In this document: piece after piece, positions 7,613-17,790 of the stretch | How the letters are laid out: each line of letters begins with the position of its first letter | How positions within the stretch are numbered: position 1 is the stretch's first letter | Assembly: GCF_003751445.1 (NCBI RefSeq) | Contig: NZ_RJUU01000001.1 | Location: 2,733,001 to 2,797,000, forward strand | From: Streptomyces sp. 840.1 | GTDB taxonomy: Bacteria > Actinomycetota > Actinomycetes > Streptomycetales > Streptomycetaceae | Length of the DNA stretch: 64,000 nucleotides | Direction: 5' to 3' | The notes under the pieces: model-generated | Databases searched by the model: none | Told to the model about the DNA's origin: nothing | What the model saw: only the letters and a program-made list of their open reading frames with translations | Position numbers and translations under genes: made by a program

Positions 7613-9334
7613 TCAGAAGCCGCGCGTCCGCTTGGCCGCGCGGCGGTTCGCGCCGCCGACCGCGCCCGGCACCCGCATGAACAGCCGGGAGATCTCGCTT
7701 CCCAGGTTCACCCCGATGGCGATGGCCCCGGCCGTCGCCACCGCGGTCGACAGCGAGGCGAGACCCCGGTCCAGCTCGTTCTGCGCGATGCCGAGCAGAC
7801 CGAAGTACGTCGCGGAACCGGGCAGCAGCGGGCCGATCGCGGCCGTGATGAACGGCAGCGACGAGGTGTAGCGGTACCGGGAGAACAACTGCCCGAACAG
7901 TCCCACCAGACCGGCCGCCACCGCGGTGGCGGCCACCGGCGAGATCTCGCCCGTCCGGGCCATCGCACCGAAGATCACCCAGGCCACTCCGCCGTTGAGG
8001 GTCACCGCGAGGACCGTGGACCGCTCCTGCTGGAGCAGGATCGCGAAGGCCAGACTCAGCACCATCGACGCCAGGATCTGGATCACCGGCCGGTCGTGCG
8101 AGATGAGCCGGGCCTCCGGGTCGAGCTCCGCCCCCAGCTGAAGGCCCCCGTACAGCGCCAGCAGCACCCCGGCGACGATGCCGATGAAGAAGTACATGAC
8201 TTCGAGGAGCCGGGCCGCCGCGGTGATGTAGTAGCCGGTCAGACCGTCCTGCACGCCCGCCACCAGGGCCCGCCCCGGGAGCAGGGCGAACAGCCCACCG
8301 GTGATGACCGCCGAGGGGCGGACGTCGGACCAGTGGGTCAGGGTCAGCGCGACCCCCATCGCGGCGGGCGGCATCGCCGCGACCACGAACTGGTAGAACT
8401 CCGGAAGCCCGCGCCCGGCACACAGCCAGGCCAGCCGGTCCCCGAGCATCGCGCCGAGCGCCGCGATCAGGAAGACCACGAACCCGCCGCCGACCAGCAC
8501 CGATGCCGCGCCCGCCAGTCCGCCGGCGGCCAGCGTGAGCACCCAGCCGGGATACGGGTGCCGGTTCCTGCGGATCTCCGCGAGGCGCCGGTAGGCCTCC
8601 TCCAGGGAGACCTCGCCCTCCTCGGTCGTGATGTCGTCGATGAGCCGGAAGACCGCGGCCAGCCGGGTGTAGTCGGTGCCGCGGCGGCGTACGGTACGGC
8701 TCGCCGTCACCGGGTCGTCGACCAGTGAGGGCTGGTGCGAGATCGACAGCAGCGTGAAGGTGACGGTCGGCTCGCAGCGGTCGAGGCCGTAGCTGCGGGT
8801 CACGGCGAACATCGCCGCCTCGACGTCCTCGGCGCCCTCGCCGCCGGCCAGCAGAAGCTCGCCGATACGCAGCGTCAGGTCGAGCACGCGCGGCACCGCG
8901 GGGCCCGCGTCGTCGTGCTTCTGGACCGGCTCCGGCGCCGGGCGCTCGGCCACCGGCATCCGCAGCATCGTGCGCATCCGGTCCTGCCAGGGCGCTTCCT
9001 TGGTCAGCCGGATCATCGGGATGCCGTGCGCCGGCGTGAAGGCGGGGGAGTCCCGGGCGCTGTAGGTGAGCGGCGGGGCGAAGGCCGAGCTGACCGAGTC
9101 CGAGGCGGAGGGCGATCCGGAGCCGGAAGCGGAACCCGTACCCGAGGCGGCTCCCGAGCCCTGTGGCTCAGGTGTCAGGCCCGCCGGAAGGGCGAATTCC
9201 GACGTCGGGTGGTCCTCCTCGGACGGTGACGCCGGCTTCCCCACCCCTGCGGGGTGGGAGAACGCGCTGCGTGCCTCGTCGGACTGGGGCTTCTGGTCCT
9301 CGGGACCGCCCGGCTCCGCCACCACTGACCTCAC
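7613..9334 (-). CDS. threonine/serine exporter family protein (ThrE-type)
   Basis: Protein of 573 residues. After about 120 low-complexity Ser/Gly/Pro-rich residues, the cytoplasmic ThrE domain begins (VLDLTLRIGELLLAGGEGAEDVEAAM), followed by about ten membrane segments (two fused halves, ThrE plus ThrE_2), as in Corynebacterium ThrE, which exports threonine and serine. NRHPYPGWVLTLAAGGLAG opens the membrane part. The GTG at 9334 is the outermost start, but no convincing RBS precedes it and a nearby in-frame GTG is equally possible. Located downstream of the ppa terminator on the same strand. Confidence 0.85.
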   Translation of the reverse strand: MRSVVAEPGGPEDQKPQSDEARSAFSHPAGVGKPASPSEEDHPTSEFALPAGLTPEPQGSGAASGTGSASGSGSPSASDSVSSAFAPPLTYSARDSPAFTPAHGIPMIRLTKEAPWQDRMRTMLRMPVAERPAPEPVQKHDDAGPAVPRVLDLTLRIGELLLAGGEGAEDVEAAMFAVTRSYGLDRCEPTVTFTLLSISHQPSLVDDPVTASRTVRRRGTDYTRLAAVFRLIDDITTEEGEVSLEEAYRRLAEIRRNRHPYPGWVLTLAAGGLAGAASVLVGGGFVVFLIAALGAMLGDRLAWLCAGRGLPEFYQFVVAAMPPAAMGVALTLTHWSDVRPSAVITGGLFALLPGRALVAGVQDGLTGYYITAAARLLEVMYFFIGIVAGVLLALYGGLQLGAELDPEARLISHDRPVIQILASMVLSLAFAILLQQERSTVLAVTLNGGVAWVIFGAMARTGEISPVAATAVAAGLVGLFGQLFSRYRYTSSLPFITAAIGPLLPGSATYFGLLGIAQNELDRGLASLSTAVATAGAIAIGVNLGSEISRLFMRVPGAVGGANRRAAKRTRGF

Positions 9335-9406
9335 TCATCATCGGGCTGCGCGTCTTTCGGTAGCGCTCCTGCCCAGTATGGCCGTGGAGATGGGTGCCCA
9401 TGCGAA

Positions 9407-9440
9407 ACGGGCGGCACACCGGTGAAGGTGTGCCGCCCGT
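9407..9440 (-). terminator. terminator downstream of ppa
   Basis: Perfect 14-base inverted repeat ACGGGCGGCACACC (9407-9420) with its complement (9427-9440) around a 6-base loop. It lies 52 bases beyond the ppa stop and 73 bases before the ThrE-type start. Confidence 0.8.
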
Positions 9441-9491
9441 CGCGTGCCCAGAGCCACAAACGGAACCGTGAACGGAACCGCCAGTGGAAGG

Positions 9492-9986
9492 TCAGTGCGC
9501 GCCGCCCTGCGCCTCAAGGCGCTTGTACGAGTTCTCGATCTCGGCCTCGGCCTCGACCCGGCCGACCCAGTCGGCGCCCTCGACGGACTTGCCGGGCTCC
9601 AGGTCCTTGTAGACCTCGAAGAAGTGCTGGATCTCCAGGCGGTCGAACTCCGACACGTGGTGGATGTCGCGCAGGTGCTCCACCCGGGGGTCGGAGGCCG
9701 GAACGCACAGCAGCTTGTCGTCGCCGCCGGCCTCGTCCGTCATCCGGAACATGCCGATGGCGCGGCACTTGATGAGGCAGCCGGGGAAGGTCGGCTCCTC
9801 CAGGATGACCAGCGCGTCCAGCGGGTCGCCGTCCTCGCCGAGGGTGTTCTCGACGAAACCGTAGTCAGCCGGGTAGCTGGTCGAGGTGAAGAGTCGACGG
9901 TCCAGACGGATCCGACCGGTCTCGTGGTCCACCTCGTACTTGTTCCGCGAACCCTTCGGAATCTCGATAACGACGTCGAACTCCAC
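9492..9986 (-). CDS. ppa: inorganic pyrophosphatase
   Basis: Protein of 164 residues, a family I soluble pyrophosphatase that hydrolyses PPi to phosphate and drives biosynthetic reactions forward. Signature residues include [17 protein letters not shown], the Mg-binding [11 protein letters not shown] and [23 protein letters not shown] 9986 (giving [10 protein letters not shown]) is chosen because GGAGGAG (9993-9999) sits about 6 bases upstream; an ATG at 10001 would place the RBS inside the gene. Divergent from the D,D-peptidase gene, sharing an 86-base promoter region. Confidence 0.95.
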   Translation of the reverse strand: MEFDVVIEIPKGSRNKYEVDHETGRIRLDRRLFTSTSYPADYGFVENTLGEDGDPLDALVILEEPTFPGCLIKCRAIGMFRMTDEAGGDDKLLCVPASDPRVEHLRDIHHVSEFDRLEIQHFFEVYKDLEPGKSVEGADWVGRVEAEAEIENSYKRLEAQGGAH

Positions 9987-10072
9987 GGGTGGCTCCTCCA
10001 TGATCAACACATACGACTGATGGTTAAGTGTCCCCCACGGAGATGTGTGCTCGCGAAAGGGGCTGGTCAACG

Positions 10073-11560
10073 GTGGACGATCCGGTGAAAAGACCGTCGG
10101 TCAAGCCGTTCGGCAAGCTGAGCGGGGCGGCCCTGACGGACCGCCTCGGCCTGCGGAACGGGCTGAGCGACTGGCAGTTCACGGCCGTGTCCGCCACCCT
10201 CGGCCTGGCGCTCGCAGCCGGCGTCGTCCTTGCCGCCGGCCCCTGGGACTCGGGTCAGCGTAAGGCCGAGCAGGACTGGGCGGCCGCCAGGGGCGGCACG
10301 GGTGGCGTACATCACGACCCCGACGCGCCCGCCGGACCGGCCCCCGCGCCCAGCGCCCCGGCCGTGCTCGCGGCGCTGGGTACCGCCGCGGACCGGGGGG
10401 CCCCGGACGGCGTGGCGGAGCGGCTCGGCTCCGTACTGGACCCGCTGCTGAAGGACCCCGCGCTCGGCACCCGGCACAGCGCCGTCGTCATCGACACCGC
10501 CACCGGCAGGCGGCTGTACGGGAAGGGCGCCGACGCGCCCATGACGCCGGCCTCCACGGTCAAGATCGCCACCACGGTCGCGGCCCTGACCGCGCTCGGC
10601 CCCGACCACCGCATCCCCACCGCCGTCCGCGCCTCCGCCGACTCCCGCACCGTGACCCTGGTCGGCGGTGGCGACCCCACCCTCGACCGGGCGGCGCTGC
10701 GCACCCTGGCAGCCGACACCGCGCGCGCCCTCAAGGGCGCCGGCGTCCGCGAGGTCCGGCTCCGGTACGACACCTCCGGCTACTCCGGCCCCGCACTCCA
10801 CCCGATCGGCCCCAACGAGAACATCGCCCCGCTGAGCGCCCTGATGGTCAACGAAGGACGCCTCGACGAGACTGCCAGCGGGCCCGCCGAGCGCAGCACC
10901 GACCCCGCCCGGGACGCCGCCGACGCCTTCGGCGAACTGCTCGACAAGGCCGGCGTCGACACCGGGTCAGGACCCGAGGCGGGCCGGGCGGCAGCCAAGT
11001 CCCGTACCGTCGCCAAGCACCTCTCCGCCCCGCTGTCCGGGCTCATCGAGCGGGCGCTGACCAACAGCGACAACGACATCGCGGAGGCGCTCGCCCGGCA
11101 GACCGCGCTGGCCTCGGGCGAACCGGCGGACTTCGCCGGCGGCCGGCGGGCGGTCACCGCCCAGTTGAAGAAGCTGAAACTCCCGCTCAAGGGCGTGGTC
11201 CTGGCCGACGGCAGCGGACTCGACCGGCACGACAAGGTCACCGCCGCGCTGCTCGCCGGCCTGCTCGCCCGTACGGCCGATCCGGACCACCCCGAACTGC
11301 GCTCCGTCCTCTCCGGGCTCCCGGTGGCCGGCTTCAGCGGCACGCTGAGCGGCCGCTACACGACGAAGTCCGGCGGCACCGGCCTGATCCGCGCCAAGAC
11401 CGGCACCCTCACCGGCGTCAACACCCTTGCCGGCACGGTCGTCGACCCGCAGGGCAGGCTGCTCGCGTTCGCCTTCCTGGCATCGGGCACCACCGACCCG
11501 TCCGCGGCCCAGTCCGCCCTCGACTCGCTCGCCACCACCCTGGCCGCGGGCAAGCACTGA
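10073..11560 (+). CDS. dacB: D-alanyl-D-alanine carboxypeptidase/endopeptidase (PBP4 class)
   Basis: Protein of 495 residues, peptidase family S13. One membrane segment at about 35-56 ([21 protein letters not shown]) anchors it facing outward; a Pro/Ala linker follows. Active-site boxes: STVK at 161-164 (nucleophile Ser161), SDN at 332-334, KTG at 442-444. It trims or cleaves peptidoglycan cross-links. GTG 10073 (VDDPVKRPS) is preferred, with GAAAGGGG about 10 bases upstream; an earlier in-frame GTG at 10028 lacks an RBS. Confidence 0.93.
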   Translation: MDDPVKRPSVKPFGKLSGAALTDRLGLRNGLSDWQFTAVSATLGLALAAGVVLAAGPWDSGQRKAEQDWAAARGGTGGVHHDPDAPAGPAPAPSAPAVLAALGTAADRGAPDGVAERLGSVLDPLLKDPALGTRHSAVVIDTATGRRLYGKGADAPMTPASTVKIATTVAALTALGPDHRIPTAVRASADSRTVTLVGGGDPTLDRAALRTLAADTARALKGAGVREVRLRYDTSGYSGPALHPIGPNENIAPLSALMVNEGRLDETASGPAERSTDPARDAADAFGELLDKAGVDTGSGPEAGRAAAKSRTVAKHLSAPLSGLIERALTNSDNDIAEALARQTALASGEPADFAGGRRAVTAQLKKLKLPLKGVVLADGSGLDRHDKVTAALLAGLLARTADPDHPELRSVLSGLPVAGFSGTLSGRYTTKSGGTGLIRAKTGTLTGVNTLAGTVVDPQGRLLAFAFLASGTTDPSAAQSALDSLATTLAAGKH

Positions 11561-11614
11561 CGGCGGCCACCCGTTTGCCGCTCGGCCCGGGGACCGAGCA
11601 CGTACGGTTGACGC

Positions 11615-12748
11615 ATGACGAGCATCGGTGGTGCGGGGATGGTCGACTGGAATCTCGCGGTTGCGACCGCGACCCGACTTGTGCGGCCTGGACCGGAGAT
11701 CAGCCGCGAGGAGGCCCGCGAGGTCGTCGCGGAGCTGCGCAGGCACGCCAAGGCCGCGGAGGAACACGTCCGCGCCTTCACCCGGATGATCCCGGAGGGG
11801 ACCGAACCGGAGGACACCCCGGTCCTGGTCGTCGACCGGGCCGGCTGGATCAAGGCGAACGTCGCGGGCTTCCGCGAACTGCTGCGCCCCCTCCTGGACA
11901 AGATGGAGGATCGCCGCGGCGGCGGCACGGGCGGCGCCGTGCTCGGCGCGGTCGGCTCCAAGGTCACCGGGGTCGAGGTGGGGATGCTGCTGTCGTTCCT
12001 GGCCTCCCGGGTCCTCGGCCAGTACGAGACGTTCGCCCCCGCCACCCGTGACCTCCCCGCCTCCGCCGACGGCGGCGGCAGGCTGCTGCTCGTCGCCCCG
12101 AACATCGTCCACGTCGAACGTGAACTCGAAGTCGACCCGCACGACTTCCGGCTCTGGGTCGCCCTCCACGAGGAGACCCACCGCACCCAGTTCACCGCGG
12201 TGCCCTGGCTCCGGGACCATCTGCAGGGCGAGATCCAGTCATTCCTGGACGAGACCGACGTCGATCCGATGACCATGCTCGAACGGCTCCGCGAGGCCGC
12301 CCAGTCGCTGGCCGGCGGCCGGCCCGAGGGTGAGGAGGGCGAGGACGGCGGGCGCAGCCTCGTCGAGGTCGTGCAGACCCCCGCCCAGCGCGAGATCCTC
12401 GGCCGGCTCACCGCGGTGATGTCCCTGCTGGAGGGGCACGCGGACTACGTGATGGACGGCGTGGGGCCCGAGGTGGTGTCCTCCGTCGGGGAGATCCGGG
12501 AGAAGTTCCAGCAGCGCAGGGCGCGTGGCGCCGGCCGGCTCGACCAGGCGCTGCGCAAGCTCCTGGGCCTCGACGCCAAGCTGCGCCAGTACCGGGACGG
12601 CGAGCGGTTCGTGCGCGCCGTGGTCGACGAGGTCGGCATGGACGGCTTCAACCGGGTCTGGACCTCGCCCAACACCCTGCCGACCAAGGCGGAGATCGCC
12701 AAGCCGGCGGACTGGATCGCGAGGGTGCACCGTAAGGCAGAGTCATGA
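11615..12748 (+). CDS. zinc-dependent metalloprotease, DUF2342 family
   Basis: Protein of 377 residues. HEETH at 185-189 in LWVALHEETHRTQF is the zincin HExxH motif, and EGHADYVMDG farther on probably gives the third ligand. This DUF2342 family is widespread in actinobacteria, with no assigned substrate that I know of; annotation sometimes links it to F420 genes, but none are here. Probably leaderless: TACGGT (11603-11608) ends 6 bases before ATG 11615 and there is no Shine-Dalgarno. Precedes tilS, with a 201-base gap. Confidence 0.85.
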   Translation: MTSIGGAGMVDWNLAVATATRLVRPGPEISREEAREVVAELRRHAKAAEEHVRAFTRMIPEGTEPEDTPVLVVDRAGWIKANVAGFRELLRPLLDKMEDRRGGGTGGAVLGAVGSKVTGVEVGMLLSFLASRVLGQYETFAPATRDLPASADGGGRLLLVAPNIVHVERELEVDPHDFRLWVALHEETHRTQFTAVPWLRDHLQGEIQSFLDETDVDPMTMLERLREAAQSLAGGRPEGEEGEDGGRSLVEVVQTPAQREILGRLTAVMSLLEGHADYVMDGVGPEVVSSVGEIREKFQQRRARGAGRLDQALRKLLGLDAKLRQYRDGERFVRAVVDEVGMDGFNRVWTSPNTLPTKAEIAKPADWIARVHRKAES

Positions 12749-12949
12749 TCACGGCGCGAACAGGGGCTCGTGGTCACAGGTAAACGCGCCGGTAATCACC
12801 CATCCGAGGGACCGTAGGGGCATGGGAAGGCGTGCAATGCTCGATGAACGGCATTGCTCTGTCACCATCGACGCACTCTGAGTGACGGCACTCTTTCCTG
12901 TCCCGGCACTCCGAGGCTCCTCTCCGAAACTTCACGAAGGGCACCGGAC

Positions 12950-14041
12950 ATGGGTCCCCATCCTGCGGTCGCGGCGATACGCCTGGCGGTCCGCCGCGTA
13001 CTCCACGACGTAATCACCGACTTCGCCGAACAGACCGAACGCGCTCCGCACGCCGGACGCGCCCCGCACCCCGAGCTCGCCGAGGCCGGCGCCGGCCGGC
13101 GGCGCGCCGCGCTTCCCGAACGGCCCGACACCCCCCTGGTGCTGGTGGCATGCTCCGGCGGTGCCGATTCCATGGCGCTCGCCTCCGCCCTCGCCTTCGA
13201 GGCCCGCAAACTCCCCGTCCGGGCCGGCGGCATCACCGTCGACCACGGCCTCCAGGACGGCTCCGACACCCGGGCCACCGAGGTCGTCGGCCGCCTCACC
13301 GCCATGGACCTCGACCCGGTCGAGGCCGTCGCGGTGCGCGTCGGCCACGACGGCGGGCCCGAGGCCGCCGCCCGCGACGCCCGCTACGCCGCACTGGACG
13401 CGGCGGCCGAACGCCACGGCGCCGCCGCCGTCCTGCTCGGCCACACCCGCGACGACCAGGCGGAGACGGTCCTCCTCGGCCTCGCCCGCGGCTCCGGCAT
13501 CCGCTCCCTGTCCGGCATGGCCGCCGCGTCCGGCCCGGCCGGCCGCTACCGCCGCCCCTTCCTCCAGCTCGACCGGCAGACCGCCCGCAAGGCCTGCCTG
13601 GTCCAGTCCCTGACGGTCTGGGACGACCCGCACAACATCGACCCCGCCTACACCCGCTCCCGGCTGCGCCACGAGGGCCTGCCCGCCCTGGAGAAGGCGC
13701 TGGGCAAAGGAGTCGTCGAGGCTCTGGCCCGTACGGCCCAGCTCTCCCGCGACGACGCCGACGCCCTGGACACCTGGGCCGCCGAGGCCGACCGTGACGT
13801 ACGCGACGACGCGGGCCGCCTGGAGTGCGCCAAGCTCTGCGCCCTGCCGCCCGCCGTCCGCCGCCGGGTACTGCGCCGGGCGGCCATAGAGGCGGGCTCC
13901 CCGGCCGGTTCCCTGTTCGCCCGGCACATCGAGGAAGTCGACCGCCTCATCACCGGCTGGCGCGGCCAGCAGGCCATCAACCTCCCCGGCCGCGTCGAAG
14001 CCCTGCGCCAGGGTGGCAGACTGGTGATTCGGCAGAGCTGA
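12950..14041 (+). CDS. tilS: tRNA(Ile)-lysidine synthase
   Basis: Protein of 363 residues, essential in most bacteria: adds lysine to C34 of the AUA-reading tRNA(Ile) using ATP. The PP-loop SGGADS is at 69-74 in [37 protein letters not shown] and [16 protein letters not shown] are further TilS signatures. ATG 12950 has GAAGG (12936-12940) 9 bases upstream. The 201 bases before it hold no gene I can recognise. Followed by hpt and ftsH, the classic tilS-hpt-ftsH order. Confidence 0.95.
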   Translation: MGPHPAVAAIRLAVRRVLHDVITDFAEQTERAPHAGRAPHPELAEAGAGRRRAALPERPDTPLVLVACSGGADSMALASALAFEARKLPVRAGGITVDHGLQDGSDTRATEVVGRLTAMDLDPVEAVAVRVGHDGGPEAAARDARYAALDAAAERHGAAAVLLGHTRDDQAETVLLGLARGSGIRSLSGMAAASGPAGRYRRPFLQLDRQTARKACLVQSLTVWDDPHNIDPAYTRSRLRHEGLPALEKALGKGVVEALARTAQLSRDDADALDTWAAEADRDVRDDAGRLECAKLCALPPAVRRRVLRRAAIEAGSPAGSLFARHIEEVDRLITGWRGQQAINLPGRVEALRQGGRLVIRQS

Positions 14042-14124
14042 CGCAGAAGCGGCTGACATGCAGGCGAGCGGCCGCGCAGGTCCGGGGCACCACCCGGACC
14101 CGGCAGGCAAAGAAAGAGACGCGG

Positions 14125-14679
14125 GTGAACGAGAAGGACATGGGTACCGACCTTCAGTCGGTGCTCCTCACCAAGGAAGAGATCGACGCGAAGCTCGTCG
14201 AGCTGGCCGCGAAGATCGACGCGGAGTACGCGGGCAAGGACCTGCTCCTCGTCGGTGTCCTCAAGGGCGCGGTGATGGTCATGGCGGACCTGGCGCGGGC
14301 CCTGTCCACCCCCGTCACCATGGACTGGATGGCGGTCTCCTCGTACGGCGCGGGCACCCAGTCCTCCGGTGTCGTCCGGATCCTCAAGGACCTGGACACC
14401 GACATCAAGGGCAAGCACGTCCTGATCGTCGAGGACATCATCGACTCGGGTCTGACCCTGTCCTGGCTGATGTCGAACCTGGGTTCGCGCGAGCCCGCCT
14501 CGCTGGAGATCTGCACCCTGCTGCGCAAGCCCGACGCGGCGAAGGTCGCGCTCGACTGCAAGTGGGTCGGCTTCGACATCCCCAACGAGTTCGTCGTCGG
14601 CTATGGGCTGGACTATGCGGAGAAGTACCGCAACCTCCCGTTCGTCGGCACGCTCGCCCCGCACGTCTACGGCGGCTGA
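14125..14679 (+). CDS. hpt: hypoxanthine phosphoribosyltransferase
   Basis: Protein of 184 residues. Salvages hypoxanthine and guanine to IMP and GMP with PRPP. The PRPP-binding signature [12 protein letters not shown] is at 102-113, and [20 protein letters not shown] forms the first loop. GTG 14125 is chosen because an AGAAAGAG element (14111-14118) precedes it; the next ATG (14140) would put its RBS too close. It follows tilS by 83 bases, and a candidate SigR promoter lies between it and ftsH. Confidence 0.95.
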   Translation: MNEKDMGTDLQSVLLTKEEIDAKLVELAAKIDAEYAGKDLLLVGVLKGAVMVMADLARALSTPVTMDWMAVSSYGAGTQSSGVVRILKDLDTDIKGKHVLIVEDIIDSGLTLSWLMSNLGSREPASLEICTLLRKPDAAKVALDCKWVGFDIPNEFVVGYGLDYAEKYRNLPFVGTLAPHVYGG

Positions 14680-14711
14680 GCAGGGCCCGCGCGAACCGGT
14701 GCCGACTCCGG

Positions 14712-14737
14712 GGAACCCTCACCGATTTCCCGCCGTT
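14712..14737 (+). promoter_or_regulatory. candidate SigR-type promoter for ftsH
   Basis: GGAAC (14712-14716), exactly 18 bases, then GTT (14735-14737). This agrees with the GGAAT-N18/19-GTT consensus of the thiol-oxidative-stress sigma factor SigR. Located 139 bases before the ftsH ATG. An identical arrangement precedes clpC at 46000-46025. Confidence 0.55.
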
Positions 14738-14876
14738 GAGCCTTCGAAGGCGGGTTTGACAGACGTCCCCGGCGGTCGTCGGTGACAATGCTGGGGTACC
14801 GTCCGAAGAACAGTCTTTACTCACACGCAGCATTTACCTACGGGCAGGAGGGACGGGGCGACTTCGCTCCGTATGG

Positions 14877-16904
14877 ATGGACGTGAAGCGATACTTCCGT
14901 GGGCCGGTCATGTGGATCGTGCTGGCCGTCCTCGCCGTGGTCGTGTTGATGCAGGTCGTCGGCTCGTCCGGCGGCTACAAGACGGTGGACACCGGCAAGG
15001 TGATCCAGGCGATCAGTAAGAACCAGGTGGAGCAGGCCAAGCTCACCACCGGTGACGATCAAATCCTCAAGATTGAGCTGAAGGACGGCCAGAAACTCTC
15101 CGGCGAGTCCGGCAGCAAGTTCCAGGCGAGCTACATCGGCAACCAGGGCGTCGAGCTGGCCGACACCCTGCAGAAGAAGTTCGAGAGCGGTGACATCGAG
15201 AAGGGTTACACCGTCTCGCCGTCGAAGCAGTCCCCGTTCGTCTCGATCCTCTTCTCGTTGCTGCCCTTCGTCCTCATCGTGGTCGTCTTCCTGTTTCTGA
15301 TGAACCAGATGCAGGGTGGCGGCTCCAAGGTCATGCAGTTCGGCAAGTCCAAGGCCAAGCTGATCACCAAGGACACCCCCAAGACGACGTTCGCCGATGT
15401 GGCGGGCTCGGACGAGGCGGTCGAGGAGCTCTACGAGATCAAGGAGTTCCTCCAGGAGCCGGCGAAGTTCCAGGCCGTCGGCGCCAAGATCCCCAAGGGT
15501 GTCCTGCTCTACGGGCCTCCCGGTACGGGCAAGACGCTGCTCGCACGCGCCGTCGCGGGCGAGGCGGGCGTCCCGTTCTACTCGATCTCCGGTTCCGACT
15601 TCGTCGAGATGTTCGTTGGTGTCGGTGCCTCCCGGGTGCGTGACCTCTTCGAGCAGGCCAAGGCGAACGCCCCGGCGATCGTCTTCGTCGACGAGATCGA
15701 CGCCGTCGGCCGGCACCGCGGTGCCGGTATGGGCGGCGGTCACGACGAGCGCGAGCAGACGCTGAACCAGCTGCTCGTCGAGATGGACGGCTTCGACGTG
15801 AAGGGCGGCGTGATCCTGATCGCCGCCACGAACCGGCCGGACATCCTCGACCCGGCGCTGCTGCGTCCGGGCCGCTTCGACCGGCAGATCGCGGTCGACC
15901 GGCCGGACATGATCGGCCGGCTGGAGATCCTCAAGGTCCACCAGAAGGGCAAGCCGGTCGCACCGGACGTCGATCTCGGCGCCGTTGCCCGTCGTACGCC
16001 CGGTTTCACCGGTGCCGACCTGTCGAATGTGCTGAACGAAGCGGCGCTCCTCACGGCGCGCAGCAACCAGAAGCTCATCGACAACAACATGCTCGACGAG
16101 GCCATCGACCGCGTCGTGGCGGGCCCGCAGAAGCGGACCCGGATCATGTCCGAGAAGGAGAAGAAGATCACCGCGTACCACGAGGGCGGACACGCCCTGG
16201 TCGCGGCGGCCTCACCTCAGTCGGACCCGGTCCACAAGATCACGATCCTCTCCCGCGGCCGCGCCCTCGGTTACACGATGGTGCTCCCGGAGGAGGACAA
16301 GTACTCCACGACGCGCAACGAGATGCTCGACCAGCTGGCTTACATGCTGGGCGGGCGCGCGGCCGAGGAGCTGGTCTTCCACGATCCGACCACCGGTGCT
16401 GCGAACGACATCGAGAAGGCCACCGCAACGGCCCGCGCGATGGTCACGCAGTACGGCATGACGGAGCGGCTCGGCGCGATCAAGTTCGGCGGCGACAACA
16501 CCGAACCCTTCGTGGGCCGCGAGATGGGCCACCAGCGCGACTACTCGGAAGAGGTCGCCGCGCTGGTCGACGAAGAGGTCAAGAAGCTCATCGAGACCGC
16601 GCACAACGACGCGTGGGAGATCCTGGTCGAGAACCGCGACGTTCTCGATGCCCTGGTTCTCCAGCTCCTTGAGAAGGAGACCCTCGGCAAGGCGGAGATC
16701 GCCGAGATCTTCGCTCCGATCGTCAAGCGTCCGGCTCGTCCGGCGTGGACCGGGTCCGCCCGGCGCACGCCGTCCACCCGGCCGCCGGTGCTCTCCCCGA
16801 AGGAGCTCGCCCTCACCAACGGCGCCACCACGGCGAACGGCTCTCCGGTCGCGGACATCGTCCCGCCCACCGAGTCGATCCCCGAGGAGCGTCCCGAGAG
16901 CTAG
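14877..16904 (+). CDS. ftsH: ATP-dependent zinc metalloprotease FtsH
   Basis: Protein of 675 residues. Two membrane segments (about 10-29 and 121-143) frame an extracytoplasmic domain. The AAA+ module has Walker A GPPGTGKT at 213-220, Walker [12 protein letters not shown] at about 268-278 and the arginine-finger region RPGRFDR at 331-337. The protease site HEGGH is at 435-439. FtsH degrades membrane and short-lived cytosolic proteins. ATG 14877 is used; another ATG at 14873 is out of frame. Follows hpt, with a candidate SigR promoter between; ends in the terminator at 16956. Confidence 0.97.
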   Translation: MDVKRYFRGPVMWIVLAVLAVVVLMQVVGSSGGYKTVDTGKVIQAISKNQVEQAKLTTGDDQILKIELKDGQKLSGESGSKFQASYIGNQGVELADTLQKKFESGDIEKGYTVSPSKQSPFVSILFSLLPFVLIVVVFLFLMNQMQGGGSKVMQFGKSKAKLITKDTPKTTFADVAGSDEAVEELYEIKEFLQEPAKFQAVGAKIPKGVLLYGPPGTGKTLLARAVAGEAGVPFYSISGSDFVEMFVGVGASRVRDLFEQAKANAPAIVFVDEIDAVGRHRGAGMGGGHDEREQTLNQLLVEMDGFDVKGGVILIAATNRPDILDPALLRPGRFDRQIAVDRPDMIGRLEILKVHQKGKPVAPDVDLGAVARRTPGFTGADLSNVLNEAALLTARSNQKLIDNNMLDEAIDRVVAGPQKRTRIMSEKEKKITAYHEGGHALVAAASPQSDPVHKITILSRGRALGYTMVLPEEDKYSTTRNEMLDQLAYMLGGRAAEELVFHDPTTGAANDIEKATATARAMVTQYGMTERLGAIKFGGDNTEPFVGREMGHQRDYSEEVAALVDEEVKKLIETAHNDAWEILVENRDVLDALVLQLLEKETLGKAEIAEIFAPIVKRPARPAWTGSARRTPSTRPPVLSPKELALTNGATTANGSPVADIVPPTESIPEERPES

Positions 16905-16955
16905 TCACCGGACGGTGCGACCCCCGTCACAGGGGTTCGACCCGGCCCGGAATGG

Positions 16956-17000
16956 AAGCCGCGCCCTCCAGGTTTTAGCCTGTGGGGGCGCGGCTTTCGT
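16956..17000 (+). terminator. terminator after ftsH
   Basis: AAGCCGCGCCCTCCAGG pairs with CCTGTGGGGGCGCGGCTT around the loop TTTTAG, with one internal mismatch region. It lies between the ftsH stop (16904) and the folE start (17052). Confidence 0.75.
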
Positions 17001-17051
17001 ATATCTGCGCGGATTTCCACGCAGATGACAGTTCAGAGGAACGAGGCACAG

Positions 17052-17657
17052 ATGACCGACCCGGTGACGCTGGAGGGCCAGGGTCCGATCGGCGAGTTCG
17101 ACGAGAAGCGGGCCGCCGCGGCCATTCGCGAGCTCCTGTTCGCCGTGGGGGAGAACCCGGACCGGGAAGGGCTGCTGGAGACCCCCGGGCGGGTGGCGCG
17201 GGCGTACAAGGAGATATTCGCCGGCCTTTACCAGACGCCCGAGGACGTCCTCACGACCACGTTCGACCTCGGCCACGACGAGATGGTGCTGGTCAAGGAC
17301 ATCGAGGTCTTCAGCACCTGTGAACACCACCTGGTGCCGTTCCACGGGGTCGCGCACGTCGGGTACATCCCGGCGACCAGCGGAAAGATCACCGGTCTGT
17401 CGAAGCTGGCCCGGCTGGTGGACGTCTACGCCCGGCGGCCGCAGGTCCAGGAGCGGCTGACCACGCAGATCGCGGAGTCCCTGATGAAGATCCTGGAGCC
17501 GCGCGGCGTCATCGTCGTCGTGGAGTGCGAGCACATGTGCATGTCGATGCGCGGTATCCGCAAGCCCGGGGCGAAGACGCTGACCTCGGCGGTGCGCGGC
17601 CAGCTCCGCGACCCCGCGACGCGGGCCGAGGCGATGAGCCTGATCATGGCCCGCTGA
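17052..17657 (+). CDS. folE: GTP cyclohydrolase I
   Basis: Protein of 201 residues. Opens the imidazole ring of GTP to make dihydroneopterin triphosphate, the first step of folate synthesis. Zinc ligands lie in [13 protein letters not shown] and in [35 protein letters not shown] is the conserved core helix. ATG 17052 has GAGG (17043-17046) upstream; the ATG at 17025 has none. The remaining folate genes are on the opposite strand just past the IS element, so folE and folPBK were neighbours in convergent orientation before the insertion. Confidence 0.97.
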   Translation: MTDPVTLEGQGPIGEFDEKRAAAAIRELLFAVGENPDREGLLETPGRVARAYKEIFAGLYQTPEDVLTTTFDLGHDEMVLVKDIEVFSTCEHHLVPFHGVAHVGYIPATSGKITGLSKLARLVDVYARRPQVQERLTTQIAESLMKILEPRGVIVVVECEHMCMSMRGIRKPGAKTLTSAVRGQLRDPATRAEAMSLIMAR

Positions 17658-17675
17658 CCCGGCGGTGGGCCTAGG

Positions 17676-17701
17676 TGTTCTGTCCACGGAGGTTGGTGAC
17701 G
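17676..17701 (+). repeat. IS left inverted repeat
   Basis: First 26 bases of the element, TGTTCTGTCC onward, preceded by the target copy CCTAGG at 17670-17675. It shares 20 of 26 positions with the complement of the right end. Confidence 0.85.
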
Positions 17702-17790
17702 GATTCCACGGCTTGGGGATCTTGAACGAGTGAGGGCCTTCCGGGTTCGGTGTGGATTGCGACATCTACACGAACGACCAGAAGGCCCTC